From: Bacteroidaceae bacterium
Lineage (GTDB): Bacteria; Bacteroidota; Bacteroidia; Bacteroidales; Bacteroidaceae
Assembly (NCBI GenBank): GCA_017541025.1
Contig: JAFXZY010000028.1
Coordinates: 1 to 34,499 of the forward strand
Direction: 5' to 3'
Length of the DNA stretch: 34,499 nucleotides
Of the stretch, positions 1-7,356 are shown piece after piece. Under the pieces are notes generated by a model. The model was given only the letters and a program-made list of their open reading frames with translations, did not search any database and had not been told where the DNA came from. Every line of letters starts with the position of its first letter. Positions within the stretch are counted from its first letter, which is position 1. The position numbers and the translations under genes are program-made.

Positions 1-116
1 TGTCTATGGAATCATGTCAAAGAACTTGATGCTCAGAAGGGATTCACAAAGGCACTTACAGCCTCACCTCCCTCATTTGCGGGTGCAAAGGTACAACAAT
101 TCCGCAAACCACCAAA
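1..116 (-). promoter_or_regulatory. Leftward promoter and leader, probably of an rRNA operon
   Basis: Read on the minus strand, there is a TTTG box (113-116), a 19-nt spacer and TACCTTTG (86-93), which is a very good Bacteroidota sigma-70 promoter. The transcript would run left off the window and contains GTTCTTTGA (17-25), which resembles the boxA antitermination element of rRNA leaders. No start codon or reading frame follows within the window. An rrn leader is inferred from promoter strength plus boxA; the 16S gene itself is not visible. A leader of another stable RNA is the main alternative. Confidence 0.5.
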
Positions 117-177
117 ATAATACGCAACTTTTTTTTGAAAACTAACCCGTAAAAAAACAATATACCTTATTATTATA

Positions 178-1806
178 TTATAAGGGGGCTTTCCTTTCTT
201 TTTTTAGTCTTGGTTTAACTTTCAACTTGTGCATTTGGTCAGTATCTGTAAACGAGAAGTCACAACCCATATTCATGTGTTTTCGTTTCTCAACCACCTG
301 TCCAACAGCTTCGGAACCATCGCTAACGATTGTTGCCGATATGTTATGCAACGTACCGAGAACACAACTAACTTTCTGCACTTCAGCATCAACCCTTCCA
401 ATGGGCAGTTTGCCACCCTTTTGTCTTCGCATCTGGGCTGTGCGCTGTTTTGATATATCAAAGCGGAAGTTGGCACTGCATCCGATTTCACCCACTTGCG
501 TCATATCCATAACGCGTCCTAATTGAAACGTGCTCGTTTCAACATTTCCGTAAAGGTATTTGTTCAAGCCATCAACGGTAAAGTTCAAATCTATATCACC
601 CACCTCAGTTCCCAGTTTTCCTACAAATACCTCCTTCTTGAACAGCACGTCGAAACACCCCTTAAAGGTCACCTGCCCAAGAGCACCCAACTGTTTCATC
701 ATGTGTTTCTTCGTGGCAAAATGATTCACAATACGTTGCACAGTCTTGTTCTGTGCAACCATCCTTTTCATGTCAAAATGTACTCGTGTCTTATGTTTAT
801 CCTTCAGATTGGTGATACGCCCCCTAGCCTCGATGCGAAGTTTTTTATTAGCTGTTGATACATGCACATTATCAAACCGCAAACCCTCCTTATCACCGCT
901 CATTGAACACTGAGCCATCAAGAGAGTGGTAAAATGGTTCAGTCTGGGTCCGAAAGGCTGGGCAATATCCTTAAGTTGTGTTGCCAGATTGATATCAGGA
1001 ATAGTGTAATGCAACGAGTCGCCAAGCCAAAACCGTCCTTTCGATAGAGTAATGATAGAGTTAGGCAAGCGCACTCTCACCTCGTTTATGCAAATGCTGT
1101 CCTTATTGACATCTGCCAACAGCACCAAGCTGTCCACAAGTAAGCCTGAGCCTCTGTCTGTGGCATGAAAATCAGAGATGGCAACGTGCATAGATTTATC
1201 ATCTGCCGATTGGCACAACATCACATTCATGGCGGCATGAACATCCAGATGTCCTGCATCGAAGGCTCCTCTATGCGGTCTCCCCACATTTTTTCTGGGT
1301 TTCCCGTTATCTGTTTGGTAACAGAAACTGTCAACATTGACGGTAGCTTTTTCCATGCGAAATGTTATAGGCTTTTTTTCTGTATGAGCCCGGTTCACCT
1401 TAAAAGCATCTTTCAGAAACATATAGTTAGCCGAACTGTCCGATGCCGAGGCAGGCTTGCAAAGGAAAGCCTTCAAGCCACTCACGTTAGCCTTCCTTAT
1501 TACGATATTCTTTTGCCAGAGTTCACCAAGGTCCAAGCCCAGCGTCAGTTTCCCCATCTGAAACATCTTACGCCCCTGCCGGTCTTCAATCTCCACATCG
1601 CACAGTGTTACTCCGCCCTTGATTGGACTTATGCTCACGTGTCCTATGCTCAGTTCCGTTTCCAGTTGTTTTTTCAGGATGCCAACAGCATACTGAATCA
1701 GACGGTTCTGCACCCCGTCTGTACTCAGCAACAGCATTGCAGCCAACATAAGAACGACTACTACGCTCAAACATGAACCTACAACTTTCAACACAATTCG
1801 CATCAT
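178..1806 (-). CDS. AsmA/TamB-N-terminal-like envelope protein, short form
   Basis: The 542-residue product has one N-terminal membrane anchor (about residues 5-27). It is followed by the pattern seen at the start of AsmA/TamB-type proteins: an amphipathic segment after the anchor, then beta-rich repeats describing linear periplasmic sheets. Such proteins are thought to handle lipid or outer-membrane protein transport across the periplasm. Bacteroidota TamB homologues usually exceed 1,400 residues and end in a DUF490 domain, which is absent here; the protein stops after a basic tail (about 12 residues with KPRLKKERK). It may be a short AsmA-like paralogue or a truncated TamB. The frame can be extended to a TTG at 1857, but that codon lies inside the probable -7 box (1855-1862), so the ATG pair at 1806/1803 is preferred. 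It sits directly behind the leftward stable-RNA promoter. Confidence 0.65.
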   Translation of the reverse strand: MMRIVLKVVGSCLSVVVVLMLAAMLLLSTDGVQNRLIQYAVGILKKQLETELSIGHVSISPIKGGVTLCDVEIEDRQGRKMFQMGKLTLGLDLGELWQKNIVIRKANVSGLKAFLCKPASASDSSANYMFLKDAFKVNRAHTEKKPITFRMEKATVNVDSFCYQTDNGKPRKNVGRPHRGAFDAGHLDVHAAMNVMLCQSADDKSMHVAISDFHATDRGSGLLVDSLVLLADVNKDSICINEVRVRLPNSIITLSKGRFWLGDSLHYTIPDINLATQLKDIAQPFGPRLNHFTTLLMAQCSMSGDKEGLRFDNVHVSTANKKLRIEARGRITNLKDKHKTRVHFDMKRMVAQNKTVQRIVNHFATKKHMMKQLGALGQVTFKGCFDVLFKKEVFVGKLGTEVGDIDLNFTVDGLNKYLYGNVETSTFQLGRVMDMTQVGEIGCSANFRFDISKQRTAQMRRQKGGKLPIGRVDAEVQKVSCVLGTLHNISATIVSDGSEAVGQVVEKRKHMNMGCDFSFTDTDQMHKLKVKPRLKKERKAPL

Positions 1807-1854
1807 AGAAAAAAGAATATCACCTTCATTTTCGATAATGACGTTTATTTGGCA

Positions 1855-1862
1855 CAAAGATA
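1855..1862 (-). promoter_or_regulatory. -7 box for the AsmA-like gene
   Basis: TATCTTTG on the minus strand, about 50 nt upstream of the ATG at 1806. The upstream box is poor (TTCG-like at the expected distance), so this is a moderate call. It matters because it excludes the TTG at 1857 as translation start. Confidence 0.45.
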
Positions 1863-1955
1863 AAGAATATTTTCGAAAGTACGAGAAAGAAACACCTTAT
1901 TTATTATGCAGGAACGTTATAATTATGCAGGTTAGAGCAAAAAAAGCGGGGAAAA

Positions 1956-1987
1956 TTTGGTACTAAGGCAAAGAAAGTTTACTTTTG
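1956..1987 (+). promoter_or_regulatory. Promoter of the sppA-lpxK-punA-thiL run
   Basis: TTTG (1956-1959), 20-nt spacer, TACTTTTG (1980-1987), then an A/T-rich leader of about 30 nt to the sppA ATG at 2023. This fits the Bacteroidota -33/-7 consensus well. Confidence 0.7.
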
Positions 1988-2022
1988 TTGGAAATATATG
2001 TTAATTTAATAAAGAAAAAAAC

Positions 2023-3798
2023 ATGAAAGAATTCTTCAAGTATGTATGTGCCACAATTGTTGGCATCATCCTGACAAGCGTTATCATGACCGTTATCTGC
2101 ATCGTTTCTATGGCAGGCATGATGGCAAGTGAGAACATGAGTCAACCCGTTAAGGAAAACTCTATTTTGCGCATAAAACTACAAGGCACCATCTCAGAGA
2201 AAGGAGGGGAAGACAACCCTTTGACATTACTTATGAATGATGCGGACATGGAAAACATTTCCCTTGACGTAGCTTTGGATGCGCTGAAAAAAGCTGCCAA
2301 GAACGACAAGGTGAAAGGTCTTTATCTGGAAGGCGGAATTTTGGGAGCCAACCCTGCTGAGTTGCAAGAATTACGTCAGGGACTGGTGGAATTCAAGGAG
2401 AGCGGCAAGTGGATTGTAGCTTATGCCGACCAGTACACTCGTGCTTCCTACTATCTATGTTCAACTGCCGACAAGGTATATTTGAATCCCATAGGAATGC
2501 TTGACTGGAGCGGTATGGCCAGTGAGCCTATCTTCTACAAGGGCTTGTTAGAAAAAGTGGGCGTAAAGATGCAGGTATTCAAGGTGGGAACCTACAAGAG
2601 TGCCGTAGAGCCGTTCATCTGTGACCAGATGAGTGATGCCAACCGCGAGCAGGTGACCAGCTTCCTTGGCAGCATTTGGGGAAACATGCTGAAGGACGTA
2701 GCAAAAAGCAGGAAGATGAAAGTAGAAGAACTGAATGCCTTGGCTGACAGTCTAAGTCCACTTTCCGATGCAGAAGCTTTTGTTAAGAGCGGCATGGTGG
2801 ATAAACTTTGCTATAAGAGTGAGGTGAAGGAAGCGCTGAAGAAGCGTCTGGATTTGAAGGAGGACGACAAGCTTACCTTCACCACCTTAAACGATGTATC
2901 CCACTCAGAGGATTTGAACGAGAAGGTTGCCGACGAGATTGCCATTTACTATGCTTACGGCGAAATCGATGACGACCGCACCTCAGGTTTCAATCAGGAA
3001 CACTGCATCACCTCTAAGGAGATGACAAAAGACCTGCAAAAACTGGCCAACGACAAGGACGTTAAGGCCGTAGTTATCCGCGTCAACAGTCCTGGTGGAT
3101 CAGCATACGCCAGCGAACAGATTTGGCATGAGATTGAGTTGCTGAAGGCCAAGAAGCCCGTTGTAATTAGTATGGGCGGTTTGGCTGCCAGTGGCGGCTA
3201 CTATATCAGTTGCGGTGCCAACAAGATATTTGCCGAGCCCACCACACTGACCGGCAGTATTGGCATCTTTGGTATGATTCCTGATGTCAGCGAACTGATG
3301 ACAAAGAAGTTAGGTCTCACATTCGACGTAGTCAAGACCAACGCGCTAAGCGACTTTGGTGCATTTGGTCGCCCCTTTAATGAGACAGAATGCCGTCTGA
3401 TGCAGGCATACGTCAACAAGGGCTACGACCTCTTTACCGGAAGGGTAGCTAAAGGCAGAGGCATGGCTCAGGATAGCGTAAAGGCCATTGCAGAAGGTAG
3501 AGTATGGACTGGCGAGCAAGCTCTTAAGATTGGCTTGGTTGACAAATTAGGTAATCTGGATGATGCAATAAAGGCCGCTGCCAAGATTGCCAAGGTGGAG
3601 AAGTACACCATAGGAAAATATCCTGACGCTCAGCCCTGGTACGTAGGTTTGTTGGACAAGAACACCAACGACTATCTGGAAGGTCACATACGTGCATTGT
3701 TAGGCGATGAATATTACAAAGCATTTGGTCTGATTCGCAACCTCAAGAATCAGGATCCCATCCAGGCCCGCATTCCCTTTGACCCCAACATTAAGTGA
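2023..3798 (+). CDS. sppA: Signal peptide peptidase SppA, 67 kDa type
   Basis: Membrane-bound serine protease that degrades cleaved signal peptides. The 591-residue length matches the long (two-domain) SppA form. One N-terminal membrane anchor covers about residues 8-33, followed by tandem ClpP/crotonase-like halves. The candidate general base is Lys192 (in GTYKSAVEPF). The nucleophile is Ser390 (in GGLAASGGYY), preceded by NSPGGSA and followed by TGSIGIFG, the usual surroundings of the SppA Ser-Lys dyad. It is the first gene of a rightward run with lpxK, punA and thiL, with a good promoter just upstream. A 60-nt gap containing a G/C-rich palindrome separates it from lpxK. Both dyad residues are present, so it should be active. 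Confidence 0.93.
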   Translation: MKEFFKYVCATIVGIILTSVIMTVICIVSMAGMMASENMSQPVKENSILRIKLQGTISEKGGEDNPLTLLMNDADMENISLDVALDALKKAAKNDKVKGLYLEGGILGANPAELQELRQGLVEFKESGKWIVAYADQYTRASYYLCSTADKVYLNPIGMLDWSGMASEPIFYKGLLEKVGVKMQVFKVGTYKSAVEPFICDQMSDANREQVTSFLGSIWGNMLKDVAKSRKMKVEELNALADSLSPLSDAEAFVKSGMVDKLCYKSEVKEALKKRLDLKEDDKLTFTTLNDVSHSEDLNEKVADEIAIYYAYGEIDDDRTSGFNQEHCITSKEMTKDLQKLANDKDVKAVVIRVNSPGGSAYASEQIWHEIELLKAKKPVVISMGGLAASGGYYISCGANKIFAEPTTLTGSIGIFGMIPDVSELMTKKLGLTFDVVKTNALSDFGAFGRPFNETECRLMQAYVNKGYDLFTGRVAKGRGMAQDSVKAIAEGRVWTGEQALKIGLVDKLGNLDDAIKAAAKIAKVEKYTIGKYPDAQPWYVGLLDKNTNDYLEGHIRALLGDEYYKAFGLIRNLKNQDPIQARIPFDPNIK

Positions 3799-3799
3799 C

Positions 3800-3832
3800 A
3801 GCCCCCCTACCCTCCCCGAAGGAGAGGGAGAA
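3800..3832. repeat. C/G-rich palindromic spacer element between sppA and lpxK
   Basis: An imperfect hairpin with 8-bp arms (3810-3817 and 3821-3828, one mismatch) closes a GAA triloop, with a run of six C just upstream. It is the same style of C-rich/G-rich mini-element as at 16991-17035, 22550-22621 and 22724-22754. There is no T-run after it, so it is not a typical terminator. Confidence 0.5.
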
Positions 3833-3858
3833 CCAAATAGGGATTAGAGAAATAAAAA

Positions 3859-4938
3859 ATGGAAGGAAGCCACATCAAGATAAACAATTGGTTAGCACCT
3901 CTGAGTTGGCTCTACGGAGTCGGCTCAGATGTGCGTAACCAACTCTTTGACATGGGAATCCTTTCTTCCAAGCAATATAACATACCCATCATCAATATCG
4001 GCAACATTACCGTTGGCGGTACAGGCAAGACTCCTCACATTGAATACTTGATCCGACTACTGTCCCCAAAATACAAAGTTGCCGTACTGAGCAGAGGGTA
4101 TAAAAGAAAAAGTAAGGGATATGTATTAGCCCAATCGGACACACCGATGGAATTAATTGGCGATGAGTCCTGGCAGATAAAACAGAAGTTTCCTGAAATA
4201 TACGTTGCTGTTGACAGAAATCGCAGACATGGTATAGAGCAATTGATGTCTGACCAGCAAACACGTGACGTACAAGTCATTCTTTTGGACGATGCGTACC
4301 AGCACCGTTATGTTATACCCAGGCTGAACATTCTGCTAATCGACTATAACCGCATGATAACCGAAGACCAGCTCCTGCCTGCAGGACGACTGAGGGAGCG
4401 GGTCTCCAGCAAGAACAGGGCCAACATGGTGATTGTCACAAAGTGCCCACGTGATCTCACACCCATAGGGTACCGTGTAGTGCAGCAAGCCCTGCACCTG
4501 AAGCCTTTCCAGAGTCTGTTCTTCAGCACCATAAAATACAAGAACCTGAAGAGACTCTTCGGTGAGGGAGAAATGAGTCTGGAACAGATACGTAAAGACA
4601 ATATACATATATTGCTGCTTTCTGGCATAGGGAATCCGCAGCAGATGGAGCAGGATATGAGAAAGTTTGCTCAACATGTAACACCTCTCTCCTACCCTGA
4701 TCACTACTACTTCACGTCCAAGGATGCTAAGACCATAAACCGTGCGTCAAAGGAAATGCCAAAACCCATGATTATTGTCACAACAGAGAAGGATGCCGCC
4801 CGACTCAAGAACTTGAAAGGATTAGACGAGACCGTTCGCGACAATATGTTTGTATTCCCTATAGAAATCGAAATCCTCAAAAACAAAGAAACTACACTAA
4901 ACGAACAAATCATAAACTATGTACACAAAAATTCTTGA
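3859..4938 (+). CDS. lpxK: Tetraacyldisaccharide 4'-kinase LpxK (lipid A synthesis)
   Basis: Phosphorylates the 4' position of the lipid A disaccharide on the inner face of the cytoplasmic membrane. The 359-residue length is normal. The Walker A motif TVGGTGKT is at residues 51-58, within NIGNITVGGTGKTPH, the family signature. The downstream LLDDAYQHR segment is also typical. The N-terminal stretch before the P-loop is hydrophobic/amphipathic, as expected for monotopic membrane attachment. The C-terminal part with VTTEKDAARL is the usual LpxK ending. The gene overlaps punA by 20 nt, so the two are translated from one mRNA, probably coupled. Confidence 0.95.
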   Translation: MEGSHIKINNWLAPLSWLYGVGSDVRNQLFDMGILSSKQYNIPIINIGNITVGGTGKTPHIEYLIRLLSPKYKVAVLSRGYKRKSKGYVLAQSDTPMELIGDESWQIKQKFPEIYVAVDRNRRHGIEQLMSDQQTRDVQVILLDDAYQHRYVIPRLNILLIDYNRMITEDQLLPAGRLRERVSSKNRANMVIVTKCPRDLTPIGYRVVQQALHLKPFQSLFFSTIKYKNLKRLFGEGEMSLEQIRKDNIHILLLSGIGNPQQMEQDMRKFAQHVTPLSYPDHYYFTSKDAKTINRASKEMPKPMIIVTTEKDAARLKNLKGLDETVRDNMFVFPIEIEILKNKETTLNEQIINYVHKNS

Positions 4939-5728
4939 AACCGCAGCATGGATAAAAGAAAGAATGCCCAATAAGCCCACAACCGCCGTTATTCTGGGTA
5001 CAGGTTTGGGGCGTATGGCAGAAAAAATAGAGCAACCATTATTCATACCTTATAGCTCCATCCCCAATTTCCCCGTTTCAACAGTTGAGGGTCATAGCGG
5101 ACAACTCATCTTTGGTAAACTGGGAGGCAAGGACATCATGGCTATGGATGGTCGATTCCATTATTATGAAGGCTACAACATGAAGGAAGTAACCTTTCCC
5201 ATTAGGGTAATGTATGAATTGGGTATCAAGACACTGCTCGCCAGCAATGCTGCGGGCGGCACAAATCCCAGCTTCCGCATTGGCGATATTATGATTATCA
5301 CAGATCATATTAATTACATGCCCGAAAATCCCCTGCATGGCCCCAACATTCCCACTGGTCCTCGTTTTCCCGACATGACCGAGGTTTATGACCCTGATTT
5401 GATAGACCTTGCAGATGTCATTGCTTCAGAGAACAAAATCAAGCTAAAGCATGGCGTTTATCTGGCAACACAAGGTCCCACTTACGAGACTCCAGCAGAG
5501 TACAGAATGTTTGCCCACTGGGGAGCTGATGCCGTAGGAATGAGTACCGTTCCTGAAGTGATTGTCGCCCACCATTGCGGTATGCGCTGTTTTGGTGTCA
5601 GCATCATCACAGACCTGGGCTTAAACGGAAAGATCATCAAGGTTACCCATGAGGATGTGCAGAAAGCAGCAAGTGCAGCCCAACCTAGAATGGCGGTGCT
5701 TTTGGAAGAAATAATAAGACGCTCTTGA
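4919..5728 (+). CDS. punA: Purine nucleoside phosphorylase, trimeric (class II) type
   Basis: Cleaves purine (deoxy)nucleosides with phosphate to free base and (deoxy)ribose-1-phosphate for salvage. The 269-residue length fits the trimeric PNP/MTAP family. Visible motifs are the phosphate-binding GTGLG (27-31), His59 in EGHSG, NAAGG (110-114), GPTYETPAEYR (186-196), and MSTVPE (208-213) in the base/ribose pocket. An Asn rather than Asp follows later, in the GLNGKI segment. The ATG lies inside the last codons of lpxK (20-nt overlap), which fits co-translation. The gene is followed by a 134-nt spacer carrying two heptamer arrays before thiL. Confidence 0.93.
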   Translation: MYTKILETAAWIKERMPNKPTTAVILGTGLGRMAEKIEQPLFIPYSSIPNFPVSTVEGHSGQLIFGKLGGKDIMAMDGRFHYYEGYNMKEVTFPIRVMYELGIKTLLASNAAGGTNPSFRIGDIMIITDHINYMPENPLHGPNIPTGPRFPDMTEVYDPDLIDLADVIASENKIKLKHGVYLATQGPTYETPAEYRMFAHWGADAVGMSTVPEVIVAHHCGMRCFGVSIITDLGLNGKIIKVTHEDVQKAASAAQPRMAVLLEEIIRRS

Positions 5729-5741
5729 ACGCTATCTATAA

Positions 5742-5850
5742 TTGAAAGTTGAAAGTTGAAAGTTTATAGTCAGTTAAATAGTAGATAGAAGAACGTGTGA
5801 AGAAAGAATCATATTAAACTCTAAACTCATAAACTGACTTTAAACTAAAA
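5742..5850. repeat. Two heptamer arrays in the punA-thiL spacer
   Basis: TTGAAAG is repeated three times at 5742-5762. TAACTC-type heptamers (TAAACTC twice, then degenerate copies) occupy 5815-5850 and end about 13 nt before the thiL start. Both arrays have a strict 7-bp period. The stretch otherwise holds no ORF, promoter or terminator that I can see. Confidence 0.75.
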
Positions 5851-5862
5851 ACTATTTGAAAA

Positions 5863-6966
5863 TTGGAAATATCTGAATTGGGTGAGTTCGGGCTCATACG
5901 CCGACTCACGGAAGAACTGAAAATAGAGAATCCTACTACAGCAAAAGGTGTAGGAGATGATTGTGCTGTACTGTCACCCACAGAAGGAACACAGACATTA
6001 GTGACCACCGACCTTCTGATGGAAGGTGTTCACTTTGATTTGATGTATGTTCCCTTGAAACATTTAGGTTACAAGGCTGTTATGGTGAATCTGAGTGACA
6101 TCTACGCCATGAACGGCACGCCCCGACAGATAACAGTCAGCCTGGCCATTAGCAAGAAATTCACCGTAGAAGATATTGAGCAGCTCTATGACGGCATGAA
6201 ACTGGCCTGTGAAAAGCATCATGTTGACATCGTAGGCGGAGATACGACCAGCAGCCTTACCGGCTTGGCCATCAGCATTACCGCCATGGGCGAAGCATTA
6301 CCCCAAGACATCGTATATCGTAATGGTGCCAAAGAAACCGACCTTATTTGCGTCAGTGGCAACCTGGGCGCCTCATACATGGGTTTGCAATTGCTGGAAC
6401 GCGAAAAGATAGTATATAACAATCAAAAAAGAGAGTTGCAAGAGAAGATCGAGAAAGCAAAAGCCAAGGGCAACGACAAAGAACTCTCAACTCTCAATTC
6501 TCAACTCTCAACTATTGCTACGCCTGATTTTTCCGGTTATGAATACCTATTGGAAAGACAGCTGAAGCCAGAAGCCCGCAGGGATATCATAGAAGCATTG
6601 GCAAAGGCCAACATACGTCCCACCAGCATGATGGACATCAGCGACGGTCTGAGCAGCGAGCTCATGCACATCTGCTCACAGAGTAAAGTAGGTTGTCGAG
6701 TATATGAAGACCGCATCCCCCTTGACTACCAGACAGCAGCTATGGCAGAAGAGATGAACATGAACGTCACCACCTGTGCGCTGAATGGTGGCGAAGATTA
6801 CGAACTGCTCTTCACTGTTCCCCTGTCACAGAACGATGCTGTTAACGAATTGGAAGACGTTAAGGTAATAGGATATATCACCAAGGAGAGCCTGGGAAAA
6901 GTACTCATCTGCAGAGACGGCAGCGAATTTGAATTGAAAGCCCAAGGTTGGAATCCGCTTCAATAA
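5863..6966 (+). CDS. thiL: Thiamine-monophosphate kinase ThiL
   Basis: ATP-dependent phosphorylation of thiamine monophosphate to thiamine diphosphate, the last step of cofactor synthesis. Family motifs are clear: GVGDDCAVL (29-37), DLLMEGVHFDL (50-60), NLSDIYAM (76-83), GGDTTSS (125-131), MMDISDGLSSEL and the C-terminal NGGEDYELLF. The start must be TTG at 5863: an in-frame TGA lies at 5857, the next ATG is far inside conserved sequence, and the N-terminus EISELGEFGLI is the family start. At 367 residues it is slightly long for the family. The extra length is a charged insertion at about 185-220, whose DNA contains a heptamer array (6482-6513). Last gene of the sppA run. Confidence 0.93.
   Translation: MEISELGEFGLIRRLTEELKIENPTTAKGVGDDCAVLSPTEGTQTLVTTDLLMEGVHFDLMYVPLKHLGYKAVMVNLSDIYAMNGTPRQITVSLAISKKFTVEDIEQLYDGMKLACEKHHVDIVGGDTTSSLTGLAISITAMGEALPQDIVYRNGAKETDLICVSGNLGASYMGLQLLEREKIVYNNQKRELQEKIEKAKAKGNDKELSTLNSQLSTIATPDFSGYEYLLERQLKPEARRDIIEALAKANIRPTSMMDISDGLSSELMHICSQSKVGCRVYEDRIPLDYQTAAMAEEMNMNVTTCALNGGEDYELLFTVPLSQNDAVNELEDVKVIGYITKESLGKVLICRDGSEFELKAQGWNPLQ
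6482..6513. repeat. Heptamer array inside the thiL reading frame
   Basis: Four full units of AACTCTC (one variant AATTCTC) plus AACT at a strict 7-bp period, encoding ELSTLNSQLST (residues 207-217). The same heptamer style fills intergenic gaps elsewhere in the window (24494-24528, 26335-26389). Because 7 is not a multiple of 3, gain or loss of one unit would shift the thiL frame. Confidence 0.85.
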
Positions 6967-7034
6967 TTTTCACTCAAATATTTGTAGGTTTTGCAAAAAA
7001 CACGGCCCTTCCAGCACTATAAGCAAGAATTCAT

Positions 7035-7089
7035 GGTGTCATAGCTCAGTTGGTAGAGCAAAGGACTGAAAATCCTTGTATCCCCGGTT
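7035..7089 (+). pseudogene. tRNA-Phe(GAA), 3'-truncated
   Basis: The acceptor 5' strand, the D-arm (ATAGCTCAGTTGGTAGAGC), and the anticodon arm with loop CTGAAAA (anticodon GAA at 7068-7070) are intact. The sequence continues through the variable loop into CCCCGGTT. It then breaks into unrelated A/T-rich DNA: no T-arm 3' strand, no acceptor 3' strand complementary to GGTGTCA, no CCA. It cannot fold as a tRNA. Breakage in the T-loop is typical of recombination or deletion at a tRNA gene. Confidence 0.85.
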
Positions 7090-7126
7090 ACTTTGATAAC
7101 TTTTCTACTATCTTGTTTTCTTTGTG

Positions 7127-7163
7127 TAATTATCATACTTACACATGCTAACTATCATACTTA
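7127..7163. repeat. 15-bp direct repeats with 22-bp period
   Basis: TAATTATCATACTTA (7127-7141) and TAACTATCATACTTA (7149-7163) differ at one base and are 22 bp apart. Inverted, degenerate copies overlap the downstream ATPase promoter (7315-7329, 13 of 15 bases; 7301-7315, 11 of 15). Confidence 0.7.
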
Positions 7164-7200
7164 GGGAGAACAAGTAGTATGTTGAGCATTGAGAGTTTTC

Positions 7201-7257
7201 GCTAACCGCTAACCGCTTAACCCTGAACCAAAGATGCCCTCAGCCCTCAGCCTTTAG
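7201..7257. repeat. Two heptamer arrays upstream of the ATPase gene
   Basis: GCTAACC twice plus an 8-nt variant (7201-7222), then CCCTCAG twice plus CCTTTAG (7237-7257). This is the same 7-bp style as in the spacers of the sppA and gls runs. Confidence 0.65.
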
Positions 7258-7286
7258 TGTTCTGACGTTTTATGTTAATTATTATT

Positions 7287-7335
7287 ATAATACGGTTATC
7301 GTATTATGATAATTGAAGTATAATAATTATCTTTG
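7287..7335 (+). promoter_or_regulatory. Promoter and probable operator of the ATPase gene
   Basis: The -7 box TATCTTTG (7328-7335) lies 21 nt before the ATG at 7357. With a 19-nt spacer the upstream box is TATG (7305-7308). A perfect palindrome with 8-bp arms and a 5-nt centre (ATAATACG-gttat-CGTATTAT, 7287-7307) covers that upstream box, a position expected for a repressor site. The regulator is not identified. Confidence 0.6.
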
Positions 7336-7356
7336 TAGCGAGAAAAAACAAAAAGT

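Larger units (their letters stand above)
6967..7356. other. Gene-free stretch after thiL
   Basis: 390 nt without a protein gene. It holds a truncated tRNA-Phe (7035-7089), a pair of 15-bp direct repeats (7127-7163), two heptamer arrays (7201-7257) and the ATPase promoter with its palindrome (7287-7335). I see no convincing terminator for the thiL run. Confidence 0.7.

Noticed and set aside
7035-7110. Intact tRNA-Phe
   Set aside because: The T-arm 3' strand and acceptor 3' strand are missing and nothing downstream can complete the fold.
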